Shown one piece after another: positions 9,804 to 18,751 of a stretch of DNA of 64,000 bases. The position numbers and the translations under genes were made by a program. This DNA comes from Sansalvadorimonas sp965243775 (lineage in GTDB: Bacteria; Pseudomonadota; Gammaproteobacteria; Pseudomonadales; Endozoicomonadaceae). The notes under the pieces are model-generated. The model had not been told where the DNA came from. It did not search any database and saw nothing but the letters and a program-made list of their open reading frames with translations. Position 1 is the first letter of the stretch. Each line of letters begins with the position of its first letter. The stretch lies in assembly GCA_965243775.1 (NCBI GenBank), contig CBDEWF010000019.1:1-64000 (forward strand). Reading direction: 5' to 3'.

Positions 9804-9819
9804 CTGTAATCGTTTACAG
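9804..9819. promoter_or_regulatory. Candidate MalR operator upstream of malM
   Basis: CTGTAATCGTTTACAG is a 16-base palindrome with one mismatched pair, centred between C9811 and G9812. It shares TGTAA and CGTTT spacing with the site before malE. It lies 66 bases upstream of the malM start, where a repressor of the local promoter would be expected. Confidence 0.55.
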
Positions 9820-9884
9820 AGATTTTTCCCTCTCAACACCGATAAAATTCCTGTCATTCCTTGGAATCATCACCGGAGTTTTCC

Positions 9885-11100
9885 ATGAAGCGTCTTGCTC
9901 TTTGCGTGGCACTAGCAGCCCTGGGTGGCTGTGCTGTAACGGATACCCTACCTCCTCAGGACGATTACTCTAGCTATGAAAATAGCGTTGTGCTCAACTC
10001 CTTCGCCGACCTGAACTTTCAGGCCCTGAATATTTATGATCAACCTGTAGAAATTGAAAGAGTGCTGAATGTCAGATCCCAGGTGCTGAACTTCGAAGGG
10101 AACCAATCAGCTGCATTGGCCTGGAAACTTCCCGGTTATGGTGCCTACCGATTCAAGGTAAAAAGCCTGATTCAACGAGCGGAATTCGGTGATAGCGCCA
10201 CAGCATTCATGCCGGAAGTTGTGATTCTGGATAAAGACTTTGCCGCAGTAAAGCGAATCACCTCCGAGCAGGCTCTGTTAACAATAGATGTTGGTTTATT
10301 TCTCAAAGTTAGTGATTACGCTGAATAGAGGAAGTAACCAAATTTTCTATGAAGCCCGAATGCCAAGCTATACAGGGTGCACGGAAGTACTACCAACATG
10401 TAGTGTTAACAGAGCCTCCGAGCAGCTGTTCTATGATGAGCAGAACCTTATTGGTCAAGAGTTTGTAACCTTGGAATTCGTTATTGATAACCGTGATCCT
10501 CTACTGGAGCAGACACAGTACCTGGTTGTTCTGACTTCTGATCAGGCTCGACAACAGCAGGTAAAGGTTGCTGATCCAAGAAAAGAATATGCCAAAGTCC
10601 GCGGGCACGTTATTCCTGCCACCCCGGATATCATGGCAACTGCGTCTGAAACTGGCACCATTATTCTTGAAGGAACTGCTCTGACCATTCTTAATCGTAT
10701 TGCTCAACCGTCAGAGCAGATATATATCCCTTCAGCGATTCCTGAGAAAAAAAATCCTGCAATTCCAGTGATTAATACTCAAGAAATCAGCCGGGAATAT
10801 CTGTGTCTGGTAAAAGCTTCTCTTGATAATGGTGAGATAGCCAGTGCCATGAAACAGCGCCAGCAGATTCGTAAACTCTATGCTGAGTTACAGAATAAAT
10901 TTACCAGCCTGTATGGAAAACCGACCAGCGAAATCAAGGTTCCGGAAAAGGCTGAACAAAGCGACTCTCTGGAGCAGAAGATTCAAAGTAGCTACAACCA
11001 TCAGCTGGCAGTCTTCATGAAACAAGGGGATGCTCAGTCTGCCCTTTCACTGATTGATAAAGTTGAAAGCCTTTCCGGGCATATTAACACCCTCTTCTGA
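9885..11100 (+). pseudogene. malM: MalM-like maltose-regulon lipoprotein, frameshifted
   Basis: MalM is a periplasmic protein of the maltose regulon whose exact role is not settled. The first frame (9885-10328) starts MKRLALCVALAALGGCAVTD, a lipoprotein signal with lipobox LGGC, and continues to FMPEVVILDKDF, which matches the family block before the central region. The second frame (10288-11100) continues with TQYLVVLTSDQARQQQVKVA and DPRKEYAKVRGHVIPATPDI, a clear MalM signature, and a C-terminal helical segment. The switch must lie between 10288 and 10328, because the second frame is closed by a TAG just before 10288. One base gained or lost restores about 404 residues, longer than E. coli MalM (about 306). 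A ribosome site CCGGAG precedes the ATG, and a LacI-type operator lies 66 bases upstream. Confidence 0.75.
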
Positions 11101-11114
11101 TTACTCTTTCTTTT

Positions 11115-11141
11115 GGAGTACTTCAATTTCAGGAGTGCTCC
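11115..11141 (+). terminator. Possible terminator after malM
   Basis: GGAGTAC (11115-11121) pairs with GTGCTCC (11135-11141), a 7-bp stem with one wobble and a 13-base loop, followed by a pyrimidine-rich stretch ending in CTTTT. The stem is weak. The rest of the 11101-11376 gap shows no gene. Confidence 0.35.
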
Positions 11142-11376
11142 ACATTCCCTTCTTTTAATATTCTGCCCAGTATCAAGGCACCACATGTAAGTATTATCCA
11201 CTAAAGCCCATGCCAAACCATACACTCTGTGGCATTTTGTTTTAGACTGTCCCTGAGTTCGCTCAGGCTGCATCAGTAGAGGTACTATCGAATTCACCGA
11301 ATCTCCGGCAGGGAGGAGCTGATCGGCTGCAGTGGACCAACGGAAAACAATAGTAACTAGCCCTAAGGAAACCAAA

Positions 11377-11817
11377 ATGAGCCTCTACAAGCATATCCTT
11401 GTGGCCGTTGATCTGACTGATGAAGCAGATATTGTGCTCGACAAGGCACGCGATATTGCCGAAGCTAACGGAGCCAAACTGACTTTGGTTCATGTTGTTG
11501 AGCCACTCAGTGTTGCCTACGGCAGCGATATTCCCCTGGATCTGACCACCCTTCAGGATGAAATTACCCAGCAGGCCCGTGAACGTATCAACCGGCTGGC
11601 AGAAAAGATTCATGTTGAAAACGGTGAACAGCATGTTGTTTATGGCCGTCCAGAACGGGAAGTGCATCGCATTGTCGAGGAATCAGATATTGATCTGGTG
11701 ATCGTGGGAAGTCATGGACGCCACGGGCTGGCACTGATTCTGGGATCAACCTCCACCAGCATCCTGCATGGTGCCACCTGTGATGTTCTTGCCGTTCGGG
11801 TAGGCAAACACGGCTGA
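11377..11817 (+). CDS. uspA: Universal stress protein, UspA family
   Basis: Small cytoplasmic protein of the universal stress family, associated with stationary phase and stress survival. It has 146 residues. It starts MSLYKHILVAVDLTDEADIV, the usual first strand and loop. The C-terminal half shows LVIVGSHGRHGLALILGSTS followed by LHGATCDVLAVR. The G-rich motif differs from the ATP-binding G-x2-G-x9-G-S/T pattern, so the class is uncertain. The gene stands alone, with AGGA before the ATG and a strong hairpin terminator downstream. Family assignment is secure; the precise member is less so. Confidence 0.9.
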   Translation: MSLYKHILVAVDLTDEADIVLDKARDIAEANGAKLTLVHVVEPLSVAYGSDIPLDLTTLQDEITQQARERINRLAEKIHVENGEQHVVYGRPEREVHRIVEESDIDLVIVGSHGRHGLALILGSTSTSILHGATCDVLAVRVGKHG

Positions 11818-11834
11818 TAACCCCATGGGCTAGC

Positions 11835-11873
11835 GGATATGCTTTGCAACCAGCAGAGCATATCCATTCTTAT
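11835..11873 (+). terminator. Rho-independent terminator of uspA
   Basis: GGATATGCT (11835-11843) pairs perfectly with AGCATATCC (11857-11865) around a 13-base loop. A T-rich run (ATTCTTATT) follows. It may also serve the converging GIY-YIG gene. Confidence 0.7.
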
Positions 11874-11894
11874 TCCTGCTTCCTGCTCGTCGGA

Positions 11895-12203
11895 TCAGTC
11901 GGGCACTGAATCTTTTGGAATCAGAGAATCCAAACTCCGCGTCCTTTTAATCAACTGTTCTTTTACAGCTCTGCTCTGTTTTTTGACCAGATATTCAAGA
12001 CGTAAAGCTTGGGATCGGGTTCCAACGGAACAATAAAAGGCCAGTTCCAGTGGCCGCCGCCCCCGCAGGTAACGGGCCGCCCTGGCAGATCCTGACTGAT
12101 GTTCAGCGAACCGACGCTGCACATCTGTTGTGATACCACAGTACAGAGTATTATCACGACAGCGAATCAGGTACAGCTTCCATTCCGTTGCTTTTAAATC
12201 CAT
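11895..12203 (-). CDS. GIY-YIG domain protein, YhbQ/UPF0213-like
   Basis: A 102-residue stand-alone GIY-YIG nuclease-fold protein. The motif appears as KLYLIRCRDNTLYCGITTDV, followed by the conserved arginine region VQRRFAEHQSG. The block KAARYLRGRRP-like is seen as AARYLRGRRPLELAF, typical of the small YhbQ/UPF0213 group whose members have been linked to DNA repair or structure-specific cutting. The start is the ATG at 12203 (MDLKATEWK). The open frame extends upstream to 12320, but the added residues lack family similarity. It converges on uspA and is divergent from arfB. Substrate is unknown. Confidence 0.85.
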   Translation of the reverse strand: MDLKATEWKLYLIRCRDNTLYCGITTDVQRRFAEHQSGSARAARYLRGRRPLELAFYCSVGTRSQALRLEYLVKKQSRAVKEQLIKRTRSLDSLIPKDSVPD

Positions 12204-12349
12204 TGGTAAAACCTCTACTGCTAGGGTGTGTTCACATAATCTCTTTAGCGAATAAATGATTAAATGCTGTTTTTCCTGATCCATAACCCAAAGCGATAAT
12301 GAGACAATTATACAGACCAAGTAAAGATAACCATTAACAAGGATTCTTA

Positions 12350-12763
12350 ATGCTAATCATTTCATCCAATGTATCCATTCCGGATGAGGAAATAGAGATC
12401 ACTGCGATCCGCGCCCAGGGAGCAGGAGGACAAAATGTTAACAAGGTCTCCAGCGCTATTCATCTGCGTTTTGATATACAGGCTTCTTCACTGCCGGAAT
12501 TCTATAAAAGTCGCCTGCTGAATCTTTCTGACAGTCGTATCAGTAAAGAAGGTATCATCGTAATTAAGGCACAGCGCTTCCGAACCCAGGAGAAAAACCG
12601 GGATGATGCCCTGGAGCGCCTGCGGGATATTATCCGTTCTGTAGCCAGAGTACAGAAGAAAAGAGTTGCCACCAAGCCAACTAGAGCCTCTAAAGAGAGG
12701 CGTCTGCAGAAAAAAGCAAAACGCAGCAATATCAAAGCGATGAGGGGGAAAATTAATGACTGA
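12350..12763 (+). CDS. arfB: Alternative ribosome-rescue factor ArfB (YaeJ)
   Basis: Peptidyl-tRNA hydrolase that frees stalled ribosomes lacking a stop codon. It has 137 residues, the usual size. The catalytic GGQ sits at residues 26-28 in IRAQGAGGQNVNKVSSAIHL, the standard release-factor class I motif. The C terminus is a lysine/arginine-rich tail (RASKERRLQKKAKRSNIKAM) that enters the empty mRNA channel in the known protein. AGGA lies before the ATG. It is flanked by a divergent GIY-YIG gene and a convergent helicase. Both diagnostic parts are present, so the assignment is strong. Confidence 0.93.
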   Translation: MLIISSNVSIPDEEIEITAIRAQGAGGQNVNKVSSAIHLRFDIQASSLPEFYKSRLLNLSDSRISKEGIIVIKAQRFRTQEKNRDDALERLRDIIRSVARVQKKRVATKPTRASKERRLQKKAKRSNIKAMRGKIND

Positions 12764-12788
12764 TATCAAATATTCTCGGATAAATACC

Positions 12789-14555
12789 TTACCCTTCTGC
12801 GCTAACTGCCTTGCGGTAGCGCCCCTGGTAATCGAAGATCTTCTCCCTGATCTGCCAGTGTCGTTTGTCCTGTTCAGCAATAACAAAGTCCGGTTTACGA
12901 AACTTCTTGCTCTCGCTAACCACCTGTTCGGGTGATATAGCCTTGAAGGCCTCTCCCCGGTTTATCTGATGCAACTTGCCAAATTTGTGGTAAAAGGCAC
13001 CCTGCTGAGCAGGTGTTTCCAAGTAAAAATACTCACAGATTTCCAGCCCTTCCTCATCAAAGTAACTGACCTTGATACGTGAGCTTCCCGCTTTGCCCCT
13101 CTCGACTGCCATAGACATGTAGGAACAGCGAATAACTGTCACACTGCGCAGATTAAGGGCATCACGCAGCTTATCATCCGGATCGGTCAGAACCTCACTG
13201 CAGCTGTGACAACGGCGGGCAGCAATATCATTTTCAGCGTTACAGGCGCCACATTCCTTGAACCGGAAGCGAAAGTCACACCTTTCCCGCACTCCATCTT
13301 CATACTCGGTAAAGCTCTGGCAACGGCGACCATAGTGCTCTACCAGATCACCGTCCTCGTCGACAATACCCCAGAACTCGTTCTGGCAACCACACACAGG
13401 ACAGGGAACGACCACAGGCATACTTTTTGACTCAGGTCTGGGTTTACCAATTTCCGGACTATAAAGGTCATAGCGGTTACCGGCAAAATCCATAACCAGG
13501 CAATCCTGTTTACCTTCTGCAAGCCGTAATCCCCGCCCCACAATCTGCTGATACAGACTGACCGATTCCGTTGGTCGAAGAATTGCGATCATATCGACAT
13601 GGGGTGCATCAAAGCCTGTGGTTAACACAGCCACATTCACCAGATATTTCAACTGCCTTTGTTTAAAGGCTGAGATCACAGCATCCCGTTCAGGCCCAGG
13701 AGTTTCTCCGATAATCAGAGCGGTTTCATCTTCCGGAAGATAACCAAGAATCTCCCCGGCATGATCCACAGTAGCAGCGAAAATCATTACACCCTGCCGC
13801 TCTTTGGACTCTTCAACAACTTTATCGATGATCTGGCGTGTCGCCCGCCCCTCCTTTTTTAACAGCTGGTTCAGGTCTTTCTCCCGGTAACGGCCAGAGC
13901 CGTCTGTTGGCAAGCGGCTGAAGTCATACCATACCACGGGAGCATCAATAACTCTGGCCGGGGTCAAGTAACCATTGTCCACCATGTAAGACAGCGGCAG
14001 CTCATTAACACAGTCTTTGAAAAAACGTGTTTCTTCCGTCCGCACCTTGCCTCGGTAGTGATACTGATAAATCCAGCCCATACCCAGTCGATAAGGTGTC
14101 GCGGTCAGCCCCAGAACCTTAAGACTGGGATTCAGCTTTTGCAGATGACTGATAACCTTGTGATAACTGCTGTCACTATCAAGAGATACCCGGTGACATT
14201 CATCGATAACCAGCAGGGTATAGTTACCATCATTAAACGCACCCAGGTTCCTTACCACAGACTGAACACTGCCGAACACAACTTGGTCCACAGCCTCTTT
14301 CCGGCCTAACCCGGCACTGAATATCGAAGCCTTGAGATCATAACTTTCATACTTGCCATGGTTTTGTTCCACCAGCTCCTTAACGTGGGCTAACACCAGC
14401 ACCCGCCCCCGGGCAACACGCCCCAACTCGCTAATTACCAGGCTTTTCCCGGCTCCGGTAGGCAGCACAACAATGGCAGGATCACTGGTTTTCCGAAAAT
14501 GCCTGATAACACTCTGAACGGCTTCTTTCTGATAGGGACGGAGCTGAAAAGTCAT
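12789..14555 (-). CDS. radD: DNA repair helicase RadD (YejH family)
   Basis: Superfamily 2 helicase-like ATPase that in E. coli acts with RecA and SSB in double-strand-break repair. It has 588 residues (E. coli 586). The N terminus has RPYQKEAV and Walker A PTGAGKSLV (about residues 31-39). Walker B is LLVIDECHRV, motif III is LGLTATPYRLG and motif VI is QIVGRGLRL. The C-terminal third carries cysteine pairs (CPVCGC, CGAC, CHSC) of a zinc-binding region, as in RadD. It converges on arfB. Length, motif order and zinc cysteines all fit; no lesion was seen. Confidence 0.9.
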   Translation of the reverse strand: MTFQLRPYQKEAVQSVIRHFRKTSDPAIVVLPTGAGKSLVISELGRVARGRVLVLAHVKELVEQNHGKYESYDLKASIFSAGLGRKEAVDQVVFGSVQSVVRNLGAFNDGNYTLLVIDECHRVSLDSDSSYHKVISHLQKLNPSLKVLGLTATPYRLGMGWIYQYHYRGKVRTEETRFFKDCVNELPLSYMVDNGYLTPARVIDAPVVWYDFSRLPTDGSGRYREKDLNQLLKKEGRATRQIIDKVVEESKERQGVMIFAATVDHAGEILGYLPEDETALIIGETPGPERDAVISAFKQRQLKYLVNVAVLTTGFDAPHVDMIAILRPTESVSLYQQIVGRGLRLAEGKQDCLVMDFAGNRYDLYSPEIGKPRPESKSMPVVVPCPVCGCQNEFWGIVDEDGDLVEHYGRRCQSFTEYEDGVRERCDFRFRFKECGACNAENDIAARRCHSCSEVLTDPDDKLRDALNLRSVTVIRCSYMSMAVERGKAGSSRIKVSYFDEEGLEICEYFYLETPAQQGAFYHKFGKLHQINRGEAFKAISPEQVVSESKKFRKPDFVIAEQDKRHWQIREKIFDYQGRYRKAVSAEG

Positions 14556-14642
14556 TAATAGTCACAGAAAATATGGATACGGAATTTTTCCATACCCGGC
14601 ATGAAATTTCACGGGTAAAGACTGTGTTTCAATTGGGGTGTT

Positions 14643-16673
14643 TCAGCTGTGGCGTTTCAGCCTGTCAAGATCACCAGCCTTGGCATTGCCATAGACCAGT
14701 CGTATATAAACCGAGATAGCTTTACAAGCCTCATGGGCCAGTTCAGGCTTCTCTTTACCGATACGCCGGGCAAAATCTTCTGGCCCCTCCCCCTGCTGGC
14801 GTTTGATTCCACGCTTCTCCATTTTTCTACAAAAACGCAGGTAGTAACGATCCGCCAGAGGCAGTTTCCTTTGCCAGGGTTTCATAGTGAACAGCGCCAT
14901 GATTACCATCCCCAGCACCAGACAGACGCCGAGCAGCCCAAGCAGCAGTGGGATAATGTTCTTTTTGCCGAACAGGCGCTGAAACAGGTTTTTCTGGGCC
15001 GACTGGTCATAGGACAGTACCAGCCTCTGCCACTGGTACTCCATCTGTTCATATTGCAGGCGCAGCTTATTAATCAAAGGAATGCCCCGATAACGAACTG
15101 GCGAAAAATACGAACTCTGCAGAAAAGTCCCCTCGCCGGCTACAGCGGATTCAAGCCCCTGCTCAACTCGCTCTGGCGCAACTGCTGCAGTTGGATCAAT
15201 CCGCTCCCAGCCATAACCAGGTTGCCAGACTTCAACCCAGGCATGGGCATCAAACTGACGCACCTGAATGACACCCTTCTCAATCACTTCCCCACCCTGA
15301 TAACCACCAATGACCCGGGCTGGAATACCTGCGGCTCTCAACAGAAATACCAAAGCTCCCGAGTAGTGGGCGCAAAAACCCCGGCGGGATTCAAACAGGA
15401 ATTCATCGATGGAATCACGCCCCAGCAAAGGAGGTTTAAGAGTGTAATAAAAGTTCTCTCGCCTGAACCGGCCAAGAATATCATCAACCAAACGGGAGAC
15501 ATCGTCACCATGAACAGCCCGCAGCTCACTGGCCAGCTTACGGGCCCTGGGATTACCATCTCCCGGCAACTGCAGACTGGCCAGTTTCAACCAGGTGGGC
15601 AGGTAGCGATCCAGGCCGGAATCAATGCCAGTCTGCAACCGGTACTGTCGACGCAAATCCACCGGTACCCGGGAGACCAGACGCCAGTCCCGGGTTAGAC
15701 CAGCCCCTTTTACAGCTTCCAGGGCTGGCCCAAGTACTGGCAGCCAGGGCTGGCTGGTTGGCTCCAGAATAATATCGTAGTCATAGACAGGATCACTCCC
15801 CGGAACAGGCCAGCGGGTTTCCTCAGGAAACCAGGTCACCAAGGTATCCGGCTCAATTCCCCGGTGAGACCAATGCTCAGGCTCACCCTGTGACCAGCGG
15901 CGTCCATCAAACCAGTACATTACCACGGCTCGCCAATACCGCTCCGTAGGTGGAGGAATGGCCCCATGAAAGGTAGCCCGGAAAGCCAGCCGACTCGACT
16001 GGGTGATTTGGGCAATATCCCCCGGCGCCATGGAGTCAGACAGCCCAACTGTGGCACTGTTGTCCGGCATGGGAACCACCCACAGGGGAGGCACCCTGGG
16101 AACCAGAATAAATAGAACCACCATCAGTGGCAGAGACTGAAGAGCCAGCATCAAACCGGCCCATATGACCGGCTTCAGTGCTGTTGTTTCCCGAGACTGG
16201 TGCAGACCTACCAATACCGCTACCAGAATCCCAAGGCTAACCAGCATATGGATCATCATCGGAATGGATTGGGAAAACAGCAGCCCGGTCACCACCACAA
16301 AAAAACCTATGAAGGTCATCAGCAGGGCATCCCGGCGGCTACGCATTTCGAGAAGTTTCAGGGAGTAAGCTGACACCAGGGTAGCAGCACCAGCCTCAAG
16401 TCCGGCGAAGGTTTTAAAATAAAGAAATATCTGGGCCAGTGACATGACCACCAGCCCGCTTTTGACGATCCAGCTGGGATCACTGCCCTTGGTTCTCAAA
16501 AGATAAAGACGCCAGACTATGGCAACCACCACCAGCCCCATCACAGTAAAAGGCAGAACTGTTGCCAAAGGAAGGGTAACCAGCGCCAGAACAGCTATCA
16601 GATTGAAACTGGCTGCCCGTGTGACAGGCTGGGGCATATCTGGCTGGGAGATAGTGTGTTCAGGCTTGCCCAT
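14643..16673 (-). CDS. tgpA: TgpA-like membrane transglutaminase
   Basis: Inner-membrane protein with a large periplasmic transglutaminase-like domain; in Pseudomonas aeruginosa TgpA is required for viability. It has about 676 residues. Several membrane segments fill roughly residues 15-190. The soluble domain contains the catalytic cysteine in GFCAHYSGALVFLLRAAGIP and the His/Asp in QFDAHAWVEVWQPGYGWERI. One more membrane segment lies near the C terminus (IIPLLLGLLGVCLVLGMVIM) before a basic cytoplasmic tail. The ATG at 16673 overlaps the end of the DUF58 gene by 14 bases and has GAGAGG upstream; ATGs at 16697 and 16706 are alternatives. It is the last gene of a moxR-DUF58-tgpA operon, a widely conserved trio. 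Confidence 0.88.
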   Translation of the reverse strand: MGKPEHTISQPDMPQPVTRAASFNLIAVLALVTLPLATVLPFTVMGLVVVAIVWRLYLLRTKGSDPSWIVKSGLVVMSLAQIFLYFKTFAGLEAGAATLVSAYSLKLLEMRSRRDALLMTFIGFFVVVTGLLFSQSIPMMIHMLVSLGILVAVLVGLHQSRETTALKPVIWAGLMLALQSLPLMVVLFILVPRVPPLWVVPMPDNSATVGLSDSMAPGDIAQITQSSRLAFRATFHGAIPPPTERYWRAVVMYWFDGRRWSQGEPEHWSHRGIEPDTLVTWFPEETRWPVPGSDPVYDYDIILEPTSQPWLPVLGPALEAVKGAGLTRDWRLVSRVPVDLRRQYRLQTGIDSGLDRYLPTWLKLASLQLPGDGNPRARKLASELRAVHGDDVSRLVDDILGRFRRENFYYTLKPPLLGRDSIDEFLFESRRGFCAHYSGALVFLLRAAGIPARVIGGYQGGEVIEKGVIQVRQFDAHAWVEVWQPGYGWERIDPTAAVAPERVEQGLESAVAGEGTFLQSSYFSPVRYRGIPLINKLRLQYEQMEYQWQRLVLSYDQSAQKNLFQRLFGKKNIIPLLLGLLGVCLVLGMVIMALFTMKPWQRKLPLADRYYLRFCRKMEKRGIKRQQGEGPEDFARRIGKEKPELAHEACKAISVYIRLVYGNAKAGDLDRLKRHS

Positions 16674-17655
16674 GGCCTGCCCTCTCAACCGGCTCATCCT
16701 GCTCATACTGCTGCTGGCCATATAAAGCCAGAGCATCCAGACACTGGTGACTATGGTGTTTTCCACGCCCAGGCAAAACAGTCTGCCCCCCCAGACGCAA
16801 TCCCCAGACAGAGTCGGTTTTTTCAAGAGCCACACAGTGGCTGGCCAGCCAGCTCAGTTTCTGCTCAATGTTGTGCCCTCTGGCCTCCTCCAGATCCAGC
16901 CACAGGTCATCTCCCGCCAGGCCGTGAAACTGGCGAACCAGCAACTCGCCACTGCGGGCCAAAACTTTCCAGTCTACCTGAGAGGCTGAATCCGTAGGGA
17001 GAAAATTCCGGTGTCCGGAAAAGTCATCCATGCCGTCAGGTACCTCCCTGTGCCCGTCATTACCACCGCCGACACTCTCAATCGGTACCACTTCCTGAAG
17101 AACCGGCCAGACCAGCACCTGCTGATCCAGATCAACCCAGCTCCAGGCCCGAAACAGCCCCAGAGGATAAATGGTCTCCACCAACAACCTTGGCGGATGA
17201 AACCAGCCCCTTCGGTTGACTGGACAGTGCACAGTCACATTCACTGCATCACCATCTGGATCCACCCGTACTATCTCGTGCTCTGGCCAGCCAATCAGTA
17301 CTCCCAGCTGTTTTTTACCATGGACGCCGCAGCAGGACACCTTGAATCCAGCCGACTGTCCAGCATGGACAGACTCAGCCGCCAGGGCCGTCAGGGTGAT
17401 TCCCGCCAGGTTACGCCAGGTGTGCCAAAGCCCAATCTGGAACAGTGACACCATAAAGAAGGACACGCCATAACTGAGGCTGTTCTGATAATTCACCCCA
17501 GCCAGAAAGATCAACAGGGCTACCAGCAGAAAGGCGTGTCCGGCTTTGGTGGGAAGAATAAAAAGACTTTTCTGGGACAGCGTTACCCGGCTGGATGCGG
17601 GTATACGCCTGTTTATCCAATGTTGCCAGCGCTCTTTAATAACAGCTGCATTCAT
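16660..17655 (-). CDS. DUF58 domain protein of the MoxR operon
   Basis: A 331-residue membrane protein with a DUF58/von Willebrand-like domain. Two membrane segments occupy about residues 38-80 (AFLLVALLIFLAGVNYQNSL, then FFMVSLFQIGLWHTW). The DUF58 core is visible in DFSGHRNFLPTDSASQVDWK followed by LVRQFHG. Proteins of this group accompany MoxR ATPases and TgpA transglutaminases, but their reaction is not established. The gene overlaps moxR by four bases and tgpA by 14, so the three are surely one transcript. Confidence 0.88.
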   Translation of the reverse strand: MNAAVIKERWQHWINRRIPASSRVTLSQKSLFILPTKAGHAFLLVALLIFLAGVNYQNSLSYGVSFFMVSLFQIGLWHTWRNLAGITLTALAAESVHAGQSAGFKVSCCGVHGKKQLGVLIGWPEHEIVRVDPDGDAVNVTVHCPVNRRGWFHPPRLLVETIYPLGLFRAWSWVDLDQQVLVWPVLQEVVPIESVGGGNDGHREVPDGMDDFSGHRNFLPTDSASQVDWKVLARSGELLVRQFHGLAGDDLWLDLEEARGHNIEQKLSWLASHCVALEKTDSVWGLRLGGQTVLPGRGKHHSHQCLDALALYGQQQYEQDEPVERAGHGQA

Positions 17656-18554
17656 TCGGCACCGGTAACATCCACTTCAGAAAGAAGATTGGCAACACCA
17701 CCGCCGCGTCGACTTTGCAACCTGTGCTCGGCAACTGCCGGGAAAACAGCCTGGATATCTTCCGGCAAAGCATAATCACGACCGGCCATCAGAGCCCAGG
17801 CCCTTGCCGCCGACAACAGCCCAAGGGCTGCCCGGGGGGACAGACCACAGACAAAGCGATCCCCCTCGCGGGTGGCACAGACCAGTCTCTGCAGATAGTC
17901 CAGCAGGCGATCAGTTGTCTGGATAGATTTCGCCTTGCCCTGCATTTCCAGCAACTGCTCCACAGTCATGACCTGTTTCAGTGAATCCAGCACACTGCGC
18001 CCGGCCTCTCCCGCCAGCATGGCCTTTTCCGCTGAAGGATCGGGATATCCCAGCTGGATTTTCATCAGGAAGCGGTCCAGCTGGGACTCTGGCAGTGGAA
18101 AAGTACCGGACTGAGTCACCGGATTACGGGTGGCAATAACAAAGAAAGGGGTTGGCAGGGAGCGGGATTCACCCTCAATGGATACCTGCCCCTCCTCCAT
18201 GGCCTCCAGAAGTGCACTCTGGGTTCTGGGGGTAGCCCGGTTGATCTCATCCGCCAGCAGCAGCTGGGTAAAAACCGGACCAGGCTGAAAACTGAAAACC
18301 GATTTGTTCCGGTCAAAAATGGAAACCCCGAGAATATCTGCTGGCAGCAGATCACTGGTAAACTGCACCCTCCGCCAGTCCAGACCTGTTACCCGCGCCA
18401 GACCATGGGCCAGAGTAGTTTTGCCCATACCGGGTACATCTTCAATCAGGAGGTGGCCTCCTGCCAGAAGACAGCAGAGGGATAGTTTCAATTGCTGAGG
18501 CTTACCGGTAACAGCCTGGGAAAGGACAGCTAAAGTCTCGTCTATTACTGACAT
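17652..18554 (-). CDS. MoxR-family AAA+ ATPase
   Basis: AAA+ ATPase, probably a chaperone-like partner of the DUF58 protein. It has 300 residues. Walker A is GMGKTTLA within EDVPGMGKTTLAHGLARVTG, Walker B is LLLADEINRATPRTQSALLE, and the sensor region FVIATRNPVTQSGTFPLPES is intact. The C-terminal lid contains GLSPRAALGLLSAARAWALM. First gene of the moxR-DUF58-tgpA operon; its stop overlaps the DUF58 start. The 197-base gap upstream (18555-18751) contains no gene and presumably the promoter. Confidence 0.93.
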   Translation of the reverse strand: MSVIDETLAVLSQAVTGKPQQLKLSLCCLLAGGHLLIEDVPGMGKTTLAHGLARVTGLDWRRVQFTSDLLPADILGVSIFDRNKSVFSFQPGPVFTQLLLADEINRATPRTQSALLEAMEEGQVSIEGESRSLPTPFFVIATRNPVTQSGTFPLPESQLDRFLMKIQLGYPDPSAEKAMLAGEAGRSVLDSLKQVMTVEQLLEMQGKAKSIQTTDRLLDYLQRLVCATREGDRFVCGLSPRAALGLLSAARAWALMAGRDYALPEDIQAVFPAVAEHRLQSRRGGGVANLLSEVDVTGAE

Positions 18555-18751
18555 AAGGCTACGTCTATATCGCTTTTTATACTCCGTTCTTTTGAGTATA
18601 TGAGCGATTTGACCTGTAGCAATTGAGTGTCATATATAGGCTGATCCGGCACAAAAACTCGTCAAATAGACGTCAAAAATGCCCAGAAATCCTGTACTGG
18701 GAGGGGACGAACAAAATGGAATGATGCTCTTCCCCTCCCTCCTCAAGAATC

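Noticed and set aside
14649..15698. 349-codon plus-strand open frame opposite tgpA
   Set aside because: Antisense to conserved transglutaminase coding sequence; no ribosome site or recognisable domain.
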